From Maribacter sp. 4G9 (GTDB lineage Bacteria > Bacteroidota > Bacteroidia > Flavobacteriales > Flavobacteriaceae): 64,000 bases of DNA. How positions within the stretch are numbered: the stretch's first letter is position 1; each line of letters opens with the position of its first letter. Location: the NCBI RefSeq assembly GCF_002742265.1, contig NZ_MDGL01000123.1:1-64000 (forward strand). Direction: 5' to 3'. The notes below the pieces were generated by a model. It worked only from the letters and a program-made list of their open reading frames with translations. It ran no database searches and was not told where the DNA came from. Position numbers and translations under genes: made by a program. Positions 10,911-19,922 of the stretch are shown here, one piece after another.

Positions 10911-13874
10911 ATGCAAAATAAAGGACTTATAAAGCTTTTTGCTTTATTATTCGGGTTAGTTAGTATCTACCAACTATCCTACACTTTCATCACCAATAAG
11001 ATAGAGAAAGAAGCAGAAGTATTTGCTTCAAGCCGTATTTCTGAAGGGGAAGAGGACTATATAGCCAAACGGGAAGTTTTGGAAACCAGTTACTTGGATT
11101 CCATTGGGAACAATACCATTTTGGGCTACACCAACTACAACGAGGCCAAAAAGAAGGAGTTGAACAAAGGCCTTGATCTTAAGGGTGGTATTAACGTTAC
11201 ACTACAGATTTCCGTAAAGGATATCTTAAAAGGTATGGCAAACAATACTAAAAACCCTGTTTTTAATAAGGCTTTGGCCGATGCGGATGTTGCATCAAAA
11301 AATAGTGATGACACCTATATCGATCTGTTTTTCGAAGCTTTTGATAATATCAAAGGGGAAACAAAATTGGCTTCGCCTGATATTTTCGCGAACAAGGGGT
11401 TGAGCGATGAAATCAACTTTCAAATGTCCGATGATGAGGTAAAACCCATCATCCGTAGAAAAATCGATGAGTCCGTAGTTTCCGCATTCGAGGTCTTGCG
11501 TGAGCGTATTGACGGCTTTGGGGTTACCCAGCCAAACATCCAAAGGGAAGGAAATTCCGGTAGGATTTTAGTGGAACTGCCAGGTGCCAGGGATATCAAT
11601 CGTGCCCAGGACCTGTTGTCCAGTACGGCACAGTTGGAGTTTTGGGAAACGTACAAACAAAGCAATCCGTCCTTTAGTACGTTCCTCATTCAGGCGAATG
11701 AAAAGTTGAAGGAGATTGTGGATGTCAAGAAGCCGGAACCGGTGAAAGAAGAGTCGGAATTGGATTCTCTTCTATCGGATGTGGCCGCTGATTCTTTGGA
11801 CCTGGCCACTCAGGTTAACCCTCTTTACGAGTTGTTGATACCTGCAAACCCCGGAACGAACGCCATGTTCAGGGCGGCCATTAAGGACACGGCTACTATT
11901 GGGTCCTATTTTAGAATGCCGGAAATCAGAAGGTTATTGCCAGCGGATATCCAATTTGTAAAATTTGTTTGGGAAAGACCTGCAAGCGAGGATACGGAAG
12001 TAATCGATTTGTATGCCTTAAAGTCCAACAGGGAAGGAGTTCCTCGAATCAGTGGTGATGTGGTGAGCGATGCCCGAGCAGATTTTGACCAATTTGGTAA
12101 GCCAGCCGTTTCCATGACCATGAACACCAAAGGTGCCAAGGAATGGGAGCAATTGACAGGCGATGCCTATAACAACCAAACGGGGATTGCCATTGTTTTG
12201 GACAATAAGGTATATACTGCTCCCGGGGTTTCCAGTGGCCCCATTTCAGGTGGTCGTTCAGAAATTACAGGTAACTTTACCGTGAATGAAACAAAGGATA
12301 TTTCAAATGTATTACGGGCCGGTAAACTGCCGGCTTCTGCGGAAATCATACAATCTGAAATCGTTGGTCCTTCGTTGGGTCAGGAAGCTATAGACAGTGG
12401 TTTTATGTCCTTTTTGATAGCTATGGCCATTGTATTGCTCTGGATGATCGCATACTATGGAAAGGCCGGTGCCTTTGCCGATGTTGCCTTGTTGTTGAAC
12501 ATTCTATTGATTTTTGGGGTTCTCACAAGTTTGAACGCCGTATTGACTTTACCGGGTATCGCAGGTATCGTTTTGACGATAGGTATGTCCGTGGATGCGA
12601 ACGTGCTTATCTTTGAAAGGATAAAAGAGGAGTTGGCAAAAGGGAAGGGCAAGAGTCTGGCAGTTTCCGATGGTTTTGGAAACGCCCTTTCGTCCATTTT
12701 GGATGCCAATATTACGACCGGTCTTACGGCCATAATCCTATTTGTTTTTGGATCCGGTCCAATCAAAGGTTTTGCAACTACCTTATTGATCGGTATTCTT
12801 ACTTCCTTGTTTACGGCTATATTCATCACCCGTTTATTAGTGGACTGGTATATTAGCGGTAAGGGTAGAAGCTTGGATTTCTCCACAAGTCTAACAAAAG
12901 GCCTGTTTCAGAACCTATCCATCGATTTCTTGGTAAAAAGAAAGATTTCTTACGTTCTTTCAGGTATTTTGGTTCTAGTTGGTCTGGCATCCTTGTTTTT
13001 TGGGCCTGGATTGCAACAGGGTGTGGATTTTGTGGGAGGTCGTTCCTACACGGTACGTTTTGAACAAGCCGTGAATCCGTCTGAAATCGCATCTGAATTG
13101 AACGATGTTTTTGGAAGCGGCACCAACGTTAAGACTTTTGGGGAAGTTAATCAAATAAAGATTACGACCCCTTATAAAGTAGATGTTGAAGGTATTGAGG
13201 TCGATACCGAAATTCAGGATAAATTATACACTTCCTTACAAAAATATCTACCGGATGGTACTTCCAAAGATGCCTTTGCCATAGGTAGCGAGGGTAAGTC
13301 CATAGGTATTTTACAGTCAGTCAAAGTAGGGCCTACTATTGCGGATGATATCAAAAACAATGCTTTTCTCGCAATTTTGGGATCATTGGCCGTGGTTTTC
13401 CTTTATATCTTGATACGTTTCCGTAGATGGCAATTCTCCTTGGGAGCAGTTGTGGCGGTATTCCACGACGTGTTGATTGTATTGGGTGTGTTCTCGATTT
13501 TTGGTAAAATTATGCCGTTCAACATGGAAATCGATCAGGCCTTTATTGCGGCCATTCTAACGGTTATAGGGTATTCCTTGAACGATACCGTGGTAGTGTT
13601 CGACCGTATACGTGAAATTTTGGCCGAGAGAGGCTGGAAAGGTGGGGAAAATGTCAATTCTGCAATCAACAGTACCTTGGGAAGAACCTTGAATACCTCT
13701 TTGACCACCTTGGTGGTGTTATTGGCCATCTTCATCTTTGGCGGCGAATCGTTACGAGGATTTATGTTCGCTATGATCGTGGGTGTGGTAGTAGGTACCT
13801 ACTCCTCTGTGTTTATCGCGACACCCATCATGTTCGATGCCTTGAGCAAGAAAATTACCAAGGTCCTTAATTAG
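10911..13874 (+). CDS. secDF: protein translocase subunit SecDF (fused)
   Basis: A membrane protein that uses the proton gradient to help the Sec channel release exported proteins. SecD and SecF are joined in one 987-residue chain, as usual in Bacteroidota. The SecD half has one N-terminal TM, a large periplasmic region with GLDLKGGINVTLQ and LRERIDGFGV, and a five-TM block with SVDANVLIFERIKEE. The SecF half starts near residue 665, with GVDFVGGRSYTVRF and a second five-TM block ending in DTVVVFDRIRE. The gene is complete and followed by a terminator. Confidence 0.95.
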   Translation: MQNKGLIKLFALLFGLVSIYQLSYTFITNKIEKEAEVFASSRISEGEEDYIAKREVLETSYLDSIGNNTILGYTNYNEAKKKELNKGLDLKGGINVTLQISVKDILKGMANNTKNPVFNKALADADVASKNSDDTYIDLFFEAFDNIKGETKLASPDIFANKGLSDEINFQMSDDEVKPIIRRKIDESVVSAFEVLRERIDGFGVTQPNIQREGNSGRILVELPGARDINRAQDLLSSTAQLEFWETYKQSNPSFSTFLIQANEKLKEIVDVKKPEPVKEESELDSLLSDVAADSLDLATQVNPLYELLIPANPGTNAMFRAAIKDTATIGSYFRMPEIRRLLPADIQFVKFVWERPASEDTEVIDLYALKSNREGVPRISGDVVSDARADFDQFGKPAVSMTMNTKGAKEWEQLTGDAYNNQTGIAIVLDNKVYTAPGVSSGPISGGRSEITGNFTVNETKDISNVLRAGKLPASAEIIQSEIVGPSLGQEAIDSGFMSFLIAMAIVLLWMIAYYGKAGAFADVALLLNILLIFGVLTSLNAVLTLPGIAGIVLTIGMSVDANVLIFERIKEELAKGKGKSLAVSDGFGNALSSILDANITTGLTAIILFVFGSGPIKGFATTLLIGILTSLFTAIFITRLLVDWYISGKGRSLDFSTSLTKGLFQNLSIDFLVKRKISYVLSGILVLVGLASLFFGPGLQQGVDFVGGRSYTVRFEQAVNPSEIASELNDVFGSGTNVKTFGEVNQIKITTPYKVDVEGIEVDTEIQDKLYTSLQKYLPDGTSKDAFAIGSEGKSIGILQSVKVGPTIADDIKNNAFLAILGSLAVVFLYILIRFRRWQFSLGAVVAVFHDVLIVLGVFSIFGKIMPFNMEIDQAFIAAILTVIGYSLNDTVVVFDRIREILAERGWKGGENVNSAINSTLGRTLNTSLTTLVVLLAIFIFGGESLRGFMFAMIVGVVVGTYSSVFIATPIMFDALSKKITKVLN

Positions 13875-13896
13875 GGCTTTGACAACAACTAACTCG

Positions 13897-13931
13897 AAAA
13901 GGTCGCTACGTAATGCATAGCGGCCTTTTTT
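13897..13931 (+). terminator. rho-independent terminator after secDF
   Basis: Stem AAAAGGTCGCTA/TAGCGGCCTTTT (from 13897 and 13918) with one G-T pair, a loop of nine bases and a run of T. Confidence 0.75.
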
Positions 13932-13955
13932 TATTGGCACGGCCAAAGGGTTTAA

Positions 13956-14024
13956 TACTCCGAGGCTTGCCTTGAAATTAAAAATTTGTTTCCTGCGAAT
14001 GCCTCGTGGGCTTGCCCCGAGGTA
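13956..14024. repeat. intergenic palindromic repeat (GAGGCTTGCC / CCTCGTGGGCTTGCCCCGAGG)
   Basis: Two related motifs face each other: CCGAGGCTTGCC at the left and CCTCGTGGGCTTGCCCCGAGG at 14002-14022, the latter itself an imperfect hairpin (CCTCG...CGAGG). The two motifs can also pair through GAGGC/GCCTC. It lies in a stretch with no gene and has the look of a dispersed palindromic element (REP-like). Only this one copy is in the window. Confidence 0.5.
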
Positions 14025-14049
14025 GTTTACTGGTATAGCTTAGTGTGCC

Positions 14050-14084
14050 TAGACCTAACAGGTTTTTGAAACCTGTTAGGTCTA
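14050..14084. repeat. 16-bp perfect palindrome overlapping a stop codon
   Basis: TAGACCTAACAGGTTT (14050-14065) is the exact reverse complement of AAACCTGTTAGGTCTA (14069-14084), with loop TTG. It overlaps the stop codon (14082-14084) of the minus-strand ABC gene. No long T-run follows on the minus strand; TTTT follows on the plus strand. It could act as a terminator or transcript-stabilising hairpin, or be a dispersed repeat. Confidence 0.7.
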
Positions 14085-15302
14085 TTTTACAATGCCGATG
14101 GAACCCTTATCGGTATGTTTTAATTCAAGGATTTTCTTGGGATTCAATCCTGGTTCTTTTCTGTGGCTCACAAATAGAATCGTGGTCTTTGTTTCTTCCG
14201 CTATTTTATTGACAAGGTCTACGAGCATGCTGGCCGAAGCATCGTCCATGCCGCTGGTGGGTTCGTCCAATATTAATAATGGGGGATGTTTTACCATGGC
14301 ACGAACGGTCATTACAAGGCGCTGGTCCCCGAGTGACAAATCGTTGAATTGAACGTTTCTCCGCTCCCATAAACCTAAAAGTAAAAGCCACTCCTTACAA
14401 ATTCTTTTTTGCCTTTCGGTGGGTTTTATATATAACCCGATGGAATCCAATAATCCCGAAATGAGCATGTTTTCGACCGAATGTCTTCCAGAAAAGCTAT
14501 CGGTCATGGCAGGGGAGAAGTAGCCAATCTTTTCCTTTATGTCCCAAACACTTTCCCCGGAACCTTTCTTCTTTCCAAAAAGGTAGATTTCCTGACCAAA
14601 AGCTTTTGGGTTATCGCCGGTTATCATGGAAAGAATCGTTGTCTTGCCGGTTCTATTGTTTCCTATCAGTTGCCAAAATTCGCCGGTTTTCACTTCCCAG
14701 TCAATATCCTTAAGGACGTGTTTTTCGCCATACGAGACGGAAACCTTTTCAAAGGTGATCAATGTCTCCCCTTTAAACGGTATTGCTTCAATGGCAGGAG
14801 GGATGCTTCCCGAAAACATAGTCGGTTCCTCGTCTACATATTGTACATCCTCCTTTAGTACCCTAAGTTGGCCATCAATGGCTTTTGCAAAATTGTGGAT
14901 ATTGGGAAGCATGTCAGACTTTCGGCTGGCCAATTGTATCAGCAAGGTTCCGACTGCCTTTTCTTGAAGAAGTGTTTTAAGATCATTTTGAAATGAAATA
15001 TCCAAATTATCAAACGGATTGTCCAATAGGATATAGTCCGGTTTTTGTTCGAGTATATGAAAAAGTAAAGCTTTTTTTTGTTCCCCGCTTGACATGGTCT
15101 TCAGGGCCTGTCCTTTCGTGGGAAGATATTTTGTGCCATGTTTTTCCTCCTCCTGCATAAACCTTCTTACCGCCAATTGGGAAAATAGTTTTCCGGATGT
15201 ATCCTTCAGGTTTATGATGTCTGAAAATTCGTTGTTTTGGAGCTTTCGAATGAGCTCTTTTTTATTGGTTTGATTATCCGTAAAAATCCCCAAATGGTTC
15301 AT
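14082..15302 (-). CDS. ModF-like ABC protein with degenerate first nucleotide-binding half
   Basis: A soluble protein with two ABC domains in tandem and no membrane segment. The start is ATG at 15302 (MNHLGIFTDN); the frame extends three codons further to a TTG. The first half lacks a Walker A loop but keeps an ABC signature (MSSGEQKK, about residue 70) and Walker B (YILLDNPF, about 90). The second half is complete: Walker A GNNRTGKTT at about 214-222, signature LSLGDQRL and Walker B LLILDEPTSG. This is the layout of ModF/PhrA proteins, whose role is unclear. Its stop lies inside the palindrome at 14050-14084. Confidence 0.8.
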   Translation of the reverse strand: MNHLGIFTDNQTNKKELIRKLQNNEFSDIINLKDTSGKLFSQLAVRRFMQEEEKHGTKYLPTKGQALKTMSSGEQKKALLFHILEQKPDYILLDNPFDNLDISFQNDLKTLLQEKAVGTLLIQLASRKSDMLPNIHNFAKAIDGQLRVLKEDVQYVDEEPTMFSGSIPPAIEAIPFKGETLITFEKVSVSYGEKHVLKDIDWEVKTGEFWQLIGNNRTGKTTILSMITGDNPKAFGQEIYLFGKKKGSGESVWDIKEKIGYFSPAMTDSFSGRHSVENMLISGLLDSIGLYIKPTERQKRICKEWLLLLGLWERRNVQFNDLSLGDQRLVMTVRAMVKHPPLLILDEPTSGMDDASASMLVDLVNKIAEETKTTILFVSHRKEPGLNPKKILELKHTDKGSIGIVK

Positions 15303-15370
15303 GCGTTTCAAATTTGGTTAATAGCTTGGTTTTTGAACATTTCTTTTTTTGAGGTAATTAGATTGCCATA

Positions 15371-15389
15371 AAAAATCCCTCCAAGAGGG
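15371..15389 (-). terminator. rho-independent terminator of the yidD-lgt-DUF192-GNAT cluster
   Basis: On the minus strand CCCTC/GAGGG (15385-15389 and 15377-15381) with a three-base loop is followed by ATTTTT. It stands 8 bp after the GNAT stop codon. Confidence 0.65.
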
Positions 15390-15396
15390 CTTCATA

Positions 15397-15915
15397 TTAT
15401 CGGTCTATTCTAAAAATATATACAGGATTGTTCTTGTATTCCGTTCTTTTTTCCAGGTGCATACCATTGTTTATGGCTACTTTTTTGGAAGGTTCATTAT
15501 CAATATGGATGATGGAAATAAGATGGTTGGCCCATCCTTTTTTGAAGGCGGTTAGCTTACATTTTCCTGCAGCTTCTGTGGCAAAGCCATTTCCCCAATA
15601 TTTTGGAAGAATAGAGTATCCTATTTCGAGTTCCTGTTGGCCATCCACAATTTGTACCAGTAAGCCACACAGACCAACTAGTTCCTCTGTGTCTTTGTTT
15701 ATTATGGCGAACATTCCTCCCAGATCTTTTTCATAGCGTTCAAAAACCCGGTCAAATTGTTGGGAACAGGCACTTATTGGGTCTTTGGGTAGTCCAGACC
15801 AGTATTGGGAAGATCTTGGGTCTTCATGGAAGGGCAGCCAGGCATCAAAATCGGCCATCGTTAATTTTCTGAACTTTAGCCTTTCCGTTTCCTCGCTTTC
15901 CATGGAGTAGTTCAT
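15397..15915 (-). CDS. GNAT family N-acetyltransferase (RimJ/RimL-like)
   Basis: A 172-residue cytoplasmic protein with the GNAT_3 pattern: ETERLKFRKLTMADFDAWLPF at the N-terminus, ELEIGYSILPKYWGNGFATEAA, which holds the acetyl-CoA-binding turn, and VAINNGM near the end. Family members transfer an acetyl group from acetyl-CoA to amines, including protein N-termini and antibiotics; the substrate is not predictable here. Last gene of a minus-strand run, 3 bp after DUF192. A second start (Met5) is equally possible. Confidence 0.85.
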   Translation of the reverse strand: MNYSMESEETERLKFRKLTMADFDAWLPFHEDPRSSQYWSGLPKDPISACSQQFDRVFERYEKDLGGMFAIINKDTEELVGLCGLLVQIVDGQQELEIGYSILPKYWGNGFATEAAGKCKLTAFKKGWANHLISIIHIDNEPSKKVAINNGMHLEKRTEYKNNPVYIFRIDR

Positions 15916-15918
15916 GGG

Positions 15919-16410
15919 CTAAAGTCTTATGAACGAAATCCTATCCCCAATTTCAAGGGACCAAGCATCCGAAAGGCCCCCATTTACTTCCAAAACATAT
16001 TTTACCGGTAATTTGGAAGATAGACCGATCTCATTATAGGGTTGGGCGTTTTTTTGGATGCTGGCTATTTTTAAATTTTCGTCTATGAAGATGATATCCA
16101 AGGGAAACTCCATATTCTTCATGTAAAAGGAATGCATGGCAACATCGGGAAAAATGAAAAACATTCCCTGGGTGGTTTCCATGCTTTTTCGGTACATGAG
16201 TCCGGTTTGGGTCTCATAATCGGTTTCCGCAATTTCAATATCCAATTGTTGTATTAAGGAATCCGATTCTTGTCTGTAGATATCCAAAGAACCTTCCTTC
16301 GTAAAGGTCACCGGGGTAGTTTTGATTACCTTTTTCGCTTCTTCCTTGCAAGAGGACAATCCAATGAATAAAACAATCGTTATGCCCAAAAAGTATCTTG
16401 AAGCGCACAT
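15919..16410 (-). CDS. DUF192 family lipoprotein
   Basis: A 163-residue protein with a lipoprotein signal (FIGLSSC, Cys21). The DUF192 domain fills the second half: ETQTGLMYRKSM, GMFFIFPD, HSFYMKNMEFPLDIIFID and a C-terminal VLEVNGG. The family is extracytoplasmic and of unknown function. It lies between lgt (13 bp upstream) and a GNAT gene (3 bp downstream), so the three genes are probably one transcript. The neighbouring lgt product is the enzyme that would lipidate this protein. Confidence 0.9.
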   Translation of the reverse strand: MCASRYFLGITIVLFIGLSSCKEEAKKVIKTTPVTFTKEGSLDIYRQESDSLIQQLDIEIAETDYETQTGLMYRKSMETTQGMFFIFPDVAMHSFYMKNMEFPLDIIFIDENLKIASIQKNAQPYNEIGLSSKLPVKYVLEVNGGLSDAWSLEIGDRISFIRL

Positions 16411-16423
16411 ATCGGTAACCGAT

Positions 16424-17386
16424 TTATGATGTTTTTATAGGTCTGAACATGAAATAAAAGCCTAACAGGATAAAGGGAATACTCAACCATTGTCCCGTTG
16501 ATAGTAAACCTAGGGATTCTTCAAAACCCCCTTGGCTTTTCTTTACAAATTCCACAAAGAAACGAACGGTCCACAATAAAATTAAAAATAAACCAAAAAG
16601 ATAGCCCGGTTTGTTCTTTTTATCGGTTTTCCAATATAAATAGTATAAAAGAACGAAAACAAAAATATAACAAATCCCTTCGTAAAGCTGTGCGGGGTGT
16701 CTATAGGGTATCTCTGCCAAATATTGTGAAAATTGCGGGTCGTTTTCAATAGCATCGTAGGCGGCGTTCAAGGTTCTTTCCTTGGTTACGCCCAAGGCCT
16801 TTGACGGATGCAGGTCATCCGAATCCCGAATGAACTTCGTCGCAAATATGAAAGATTCGTCAACCTTCTTTCCATTGATTTCAGAGTTAAAGAAATTTCC
16901 AAGACGCACACAAAAGGCTCCTATGGCAACCGGAATGGTAAGTCTATCAAAAATCCAAAGCATACTGAAACCTTTATGTTTACGGGTGAACAAATAGGTG
17001 GCAACAATAATACCAATGGTTGCCCCATGGCTGGCCAGTCCCGTAAACCCGGTAAATTCATAACCATCAACGAGGCCAAAAAGAAGACTGCCCGTATCGC
17101 TCTCCCTTATTGGTAAAAGTATTTCCAGCAAATGATTTTTATAATAGGGCCAGTCATAGAAAAAGACATGCCCCAGTCTGGCTCCCAGCATGGTTCCCAA
17201 AACGGTATATACAAAAAGAGAATCTAGTTGTTCTACCGATTTTTTTTCATTTACGAATATCCTCTTCATAAGATACCAACCAATGGCAAAAGCGATGATC
17301 CAAAGCAAATTGTAATACTTTATTTGGATGGGGCCTAAATTAAAGAGGGTCTCGTTGGGATTCCAAATAATTCCTAAGAAGTACAT
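16424..17386 (-). CDS. lgt: prolipoprotein diacylglyceryl transferase
   Basis: Integral inner-membrane enzyme that transfers diacylglycerol from phosphatidylglycerol to the lipobox cysteine of prolipoproteins, the first step of lipoprotein maturation. The 320-residue chain has about seven TM segments. It shows the family landmarks IKYYNLLWIIAFAIGW, LGARLGHVFFYDW, GFTGLASHGATIGI, RLGNFFNSEINGK and a C-terminal REFVEF-type VRFFVEFVK. It has an extra loop near residues 195-235 compared with shorter Lgt proteins. It is followed at 13 bp by a lipoprotein gene. Confidence 0.94.
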   Translation of the reverse strand: MYFLGIIWNPNETLFNLGPIQIKYYNLLWIIAFAIGWYLMKRIFVNEKKSVEQLDSLFVYTVLGTMLGARLGHVFFYDWPYYKNHLLEILLPIRESDTGSLLFGLVDGYEFTGFTGLASHGATIGIIVATYLFTRKHKGFSMLWIFDRLTIPVAIGAFCVRLGNFFNSEINGKKVDESFIFATKFIRDSDDLHPSKALGVTKERTLNAAYDAIENDPQFSQYLAEIPYRHPAQLYEGICYIFVFVLLYYLYWKTDKKNKPGYLFGLFLILLWTVRFFVEFVKKSQGGFEESLGLLSTGQWLSIPFILLGFYFMFRPIKTS

Positions 17387-17474
17387 GCGCGACGATTTAG
17401 AGGGGCTAATATACGTAAATAGGACCGATTACCTCCTACGAAATATCCTCTCGAATTTACAGTTTGTACAATTT

Positions 17475-17714
17475 TTAGGGTACGGGGTCATATCCTTTTC
17501 CTCCCCAGGGATTACAACTGAATATTCTTTTGACGGACAACCAGCCTCCTTTAAAAAGGCCATGCTTTTTCAATGCCTCCAAGGTATACTGGGAACATGT
17601 GGGCGAATACCTGCAAGTGGCCGGAGTATAGGGTGAAATGGCCAATTGGTAAAAACGGACCAAAAGTACAAAAGGAGCTATGAGTATTTTTTTAAACGTA
17701 AGTTTCAACAGCAT
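17475..17714 (-). CDS. yidD: membrane protein insertion efficiency factor YidD
   Basis: A 79-residue protein of the YidD (DUF37) family, thought to help YidC insert inner-membrane proteins. An N-terminal amphipathic or hydrophobic helix precedes the hallmark motif: [19 protein letters not shown], then [12 protein letters not shown] and [13 protein letters not shown] with conserved cysteines. It lies 88 bp upstream of lgt on the same strand and may share a transcript with it. Confidence 0.92.
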   Translation of the reverse strand: MLLKLTFKKILIAPFVLLVRFYQLAISPYTPATCRYSPTCSQYTLEALKKHGLFKGGWLSVKRIFSCNPWGGKGYDPVP

Positions 17715-17759
17715 GATTTTGAGGGGACAAGTTACGCATTATATCCTGTTGAAAAAGTG

Positions 17760-17789
17760 AAAGGCCCGTATGTTCTACAGGCCTTTTTT
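17760..17789. terminator. terminator between yidD and DUF779 genes
   Basis: Stem AAAGGCC (17760-17766)/GGCCTTT (17780-17786), T-run to 17789 on the plus strand. On the minus strand, the direction of the DUF779 gene, the hairpin is followed by CACTTTTTC, a weaker but usable T-tract. Confidence 0.65.
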
Positions 17790-17809
17790 AAATGATATAT
17801 AATTTTTAA

Positions 17810-18184
17810 TTACTCCCCTACCCGAACAGGGGCTAAGTTTTCCGCCTCTTCCGGAGTATAAAGTCGGGATTTTATGATAAACCGAATGCCCATGGGTATT
17901 TCCAGTGAAAAGCTTGCCCCTCTACCGGGAGTTACATCGACGGTAAGTTGGGTATGTTTCCAATATTCAAATTGATCCTTTGAGATATGAAATTCACATC
18001 CCTCAATAGTTCCCAACCAAATATCGTTATCATCGATCATCAATTCGCCTTTAGGAAAGCACATGGGGGAAGAGCCGTCGCAACAACCCCCACTCTGGTG
18101 AAACATAAGATCACCGTGTTTTTCCTTGAGCTCCCTGATAACTTCGGCGGCTTTATCACTTACCAGTACCCGTTTGGTTTTCAT
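17810..18184 (-). CDS. DUF779 domain-containing protein
   Basis: A 124-residue cytoplasmic protein of the DUF779 family: FHQSGGCCDGSSPMCF with a paired-cysteine motif near residue 33, GELMIDDNDIWLG and a TPGRGASFSLE segment. Genes for this family commonly sit next to aldehyde dehydrogenases of the AldA/ExaC type, and here too it follows one by only 10 bp. The cysteine cluster suggests metal or redox chemistry in support of the dehydrogenase; that is inference. Confidence 0.88.
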   Translation of the reverse strand: MKTKRVLVSDKAAEVIRELKEKHGDLMFHQSGGCCDGSSPMCFPKGELMIDDNDIWLGTIEGCEFHISKDQFEYWKHTQLTVDVTPGRGASFSLEIPMGIRFIIKSRLYTPEEAENLAPVRVGE

Positions 18185-18194
18185 GTTCTTTCTT

Positions 18195-19718
18195 TTAAAA
18201 GAATCCCATTGGCTTCTTATCGTAAGAGATAAGCATGTTCTTCGTCTGTCTGTAGTGGGCCAACATCATTTTATGGTTCTCCCTGCCTATTCCGGATTTT
18301 TTATATCCACCAAATGGGGCATGTGCGGGATAAAGGTGGTAGCAGTTTACCCAGACCCTACCTGCTTTGATGGCCCTGGAAACCGTATAGGCCTGGTGTG
18401 TATCCCTGGTCCAGACCCCGGCCCCCAGACCGTATAACGTATCATTGGCAATTTCAATGGCTTCGGCCTCATCCTTGAAGGTAGTTACACAAACGACGGG
18501 TCCAAAGATTTCCTCCTGGAACACCCTCATTTTATTGTTTCCTTTTAGCACTGTTGGCTGAATATAAAATCCGCCTTCCAAACCTTCATTGTACGCCTGT
18601 TCACCACCGGTCAACACCTCACAACCCTCTTCCTTGCCAATTTGGATATAGTTAAGGATTTTTTCAAACTGGTCGCTGGATGCCTGGGCTCCCATCATCG
18701 TGCTTGGGTCTAGGGGATGTCCCATTTTTATCGCTTTCGTTCTTTCTATAACACGTGCCATAAAGGCCTCAAAAATACTTTCCTGTACGAGCATCCTAGA
18801 GGGGCATGTACAGACTTCTCCTTGGTTAAGGGCGAACATATTGGCCCCTTCGATACACTTATCAAAGAATTCATCATCTGCGTCCATAATATTCTCAAAG
18901 AATATATTTGGGGATTTTCCACCCAATTCCAAGGTAACGGGCGTAATGTTTTTGGAGGCATATTGCATAATCAATTGTCCGGTCGTTGTTTCTCCGGTAA
19001 ATGCGACCTTATTGATCCTTGAGCTTGATGCCAAGGGTTTACCTGCTTCGGCTCCAAAGCCGTTAACGACGTTAAGAACACCGGCGGGAAGAATATCCTG
19101 TATCAACTCAACAAGAACGAGTATCCCTACAGGGGTCTGTTCAGCGGGCTTTAGGACGACACAGTTACCTGCTGCCAATGCTGGGGCCAGTTTCCAAACG
19201 GCCATCAAAATAGGGAAGTTCCAAGGAATGATCTGTCCAACTACTCCCAAAGGCTCTGTAACGTTCAAGGCAACGGTATTACTGTCCAATTCACTTACGG
19301 ATCCTTCTTCGGCCCTGATAACGCCGGCAAAATATCTAAAATGGTCTATGGCCAATGGTAAATCGGCTGCCCTCGTTTCGCGAATGGCCTTGCCGTTGTC
19401 CCAAGTCTCGGCTCTCGCCAAAACCTCCAAGTTTTTTTCCATGACATCGGCTATTTTTAAAAGCATATTGCTTCGTTCTGTTGCCGATGAATTGTTCCAG
19501 GAAGACGCTGCTTCCCATGCCGCATCAATGGCTTTTTCAATATCCTCCGCAGTAGATCTCGGGATTTTTGTAAATGATTTGCCGTCTACAGGCGAGGTGT
19601 TTTCAAAATACTCACCTTTTACAGGTGCAGTCCATTTTCCACCAATAAAATTCTCATATTGGTTCTTGAATGTCGGTTTTTGTAGCACGTCTTGTGCCAC
19701 GGTTGCAGTGTTGCTCAT
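18195..19718 (-). CDS. NAD-dependent aldehyde dehydrogenase
   Basis: A 507-residue member of the aldehyde dehydrogenase superfamily, oxidising an aldehyde to the acid with NAD(P). The landmarks are the cofactor-binding IIPWNFP and the [10 protein letters not shown] stretch, FTGETTTG, the general base in LELGGKSPN and the catalytic cysteine in [11 protein letters not shown] near residue 300, close to EIFGPVV. It is most like the acetaldehyde dehydrogenases (AcoD, ExaC, AldB) that pair with DUF779 proteins. It is first in a two-gene operon and divergent from an AraC regulator. Confidence 0.92.
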   Translation of the reverse strand: MSNTATVAQDVLQKPTFKNQYENFIGGKWTAPVKGEYFENTSPVDGKSFTKIPRSTAEDIEKAIDAAWEAASSWNNSSATERSNMLLKIADVMEKNLEVLARAETWDNGKAIRETRAADLPLAIDHFRYFAGVIRAEEGSVSELDSNTVALNVTEPLGVVGQIIPWNFPILMAVWKLAPALAAGNCVVLKPAEQTPVGILVLVELIQDILPAGVLNVVNGFGAEAGKPLASSSRINKVAFTGETTTGQLIMQYASKNITPVTLELGGKSPNIFFENIMDADDEFFDKCIEGANMFALNQGEVCTCPSRMLVQESIFEAFMARVIERTKAIKMGHPLDPSTMMGAQASSDQFEKILNYIQIGKEEGCEVLTGGEQAYNEGLEGGFYIQPTVLKGNNKMRVFQEEIFGPVVCVTTFKDEAEAIEIANDTLYGLGAGVWTRDTHQAYTVSRAIKAGRVWVNCYHLYPAHAPFGGYKKSGIGRENHKMMLAHYRQTKNMLISYDKKPMGFF

Positions 19719-19922
19719 ATCTTAACTGTTTTAAAAATTAAAAATTGGTTCTGTGTTTTTCAGTTCTTTAAAAAAGACTCCTCTAAAATTACATATTGAA
19801 AAGTGTAATGGTCTGACGAATTCTATGAATAACATGAACAATCCTATCATTATTTATTATAATGATTTATTTAGATATAAAATTTTGTATATTCCATATT
19901 GTATGATTGATATTATTAAGGA
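19719..19922. promoter_or_regulatory. divergent promoter region, ald / araC-type regulator
   Basis: A 204-bp A/T-rich region between two start codons facing away from each other. It must hold promoters for both directions and probably the binding sites of the AraC-type regulator. No clean TAnnTTTG element was found on either strand, so no site is assigned. Confidence 0.5.

Noticed and set aside
14050-14084. Palindrome as a simple rho-independent terminator of the ABC gene
   Set aside because: On the minus strand no T-run follows the hairpin, so the evidence for termination is weak; kept as a repeat.
18700-19725. Long plus-strand open frame (341 codons) opposite the aldehyde dehydrogenase gene
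   Set aside because: Antisense shadow of a clear, conserved enzyme gene; its translation is Ser/Thr/Ala-rich with no domain.
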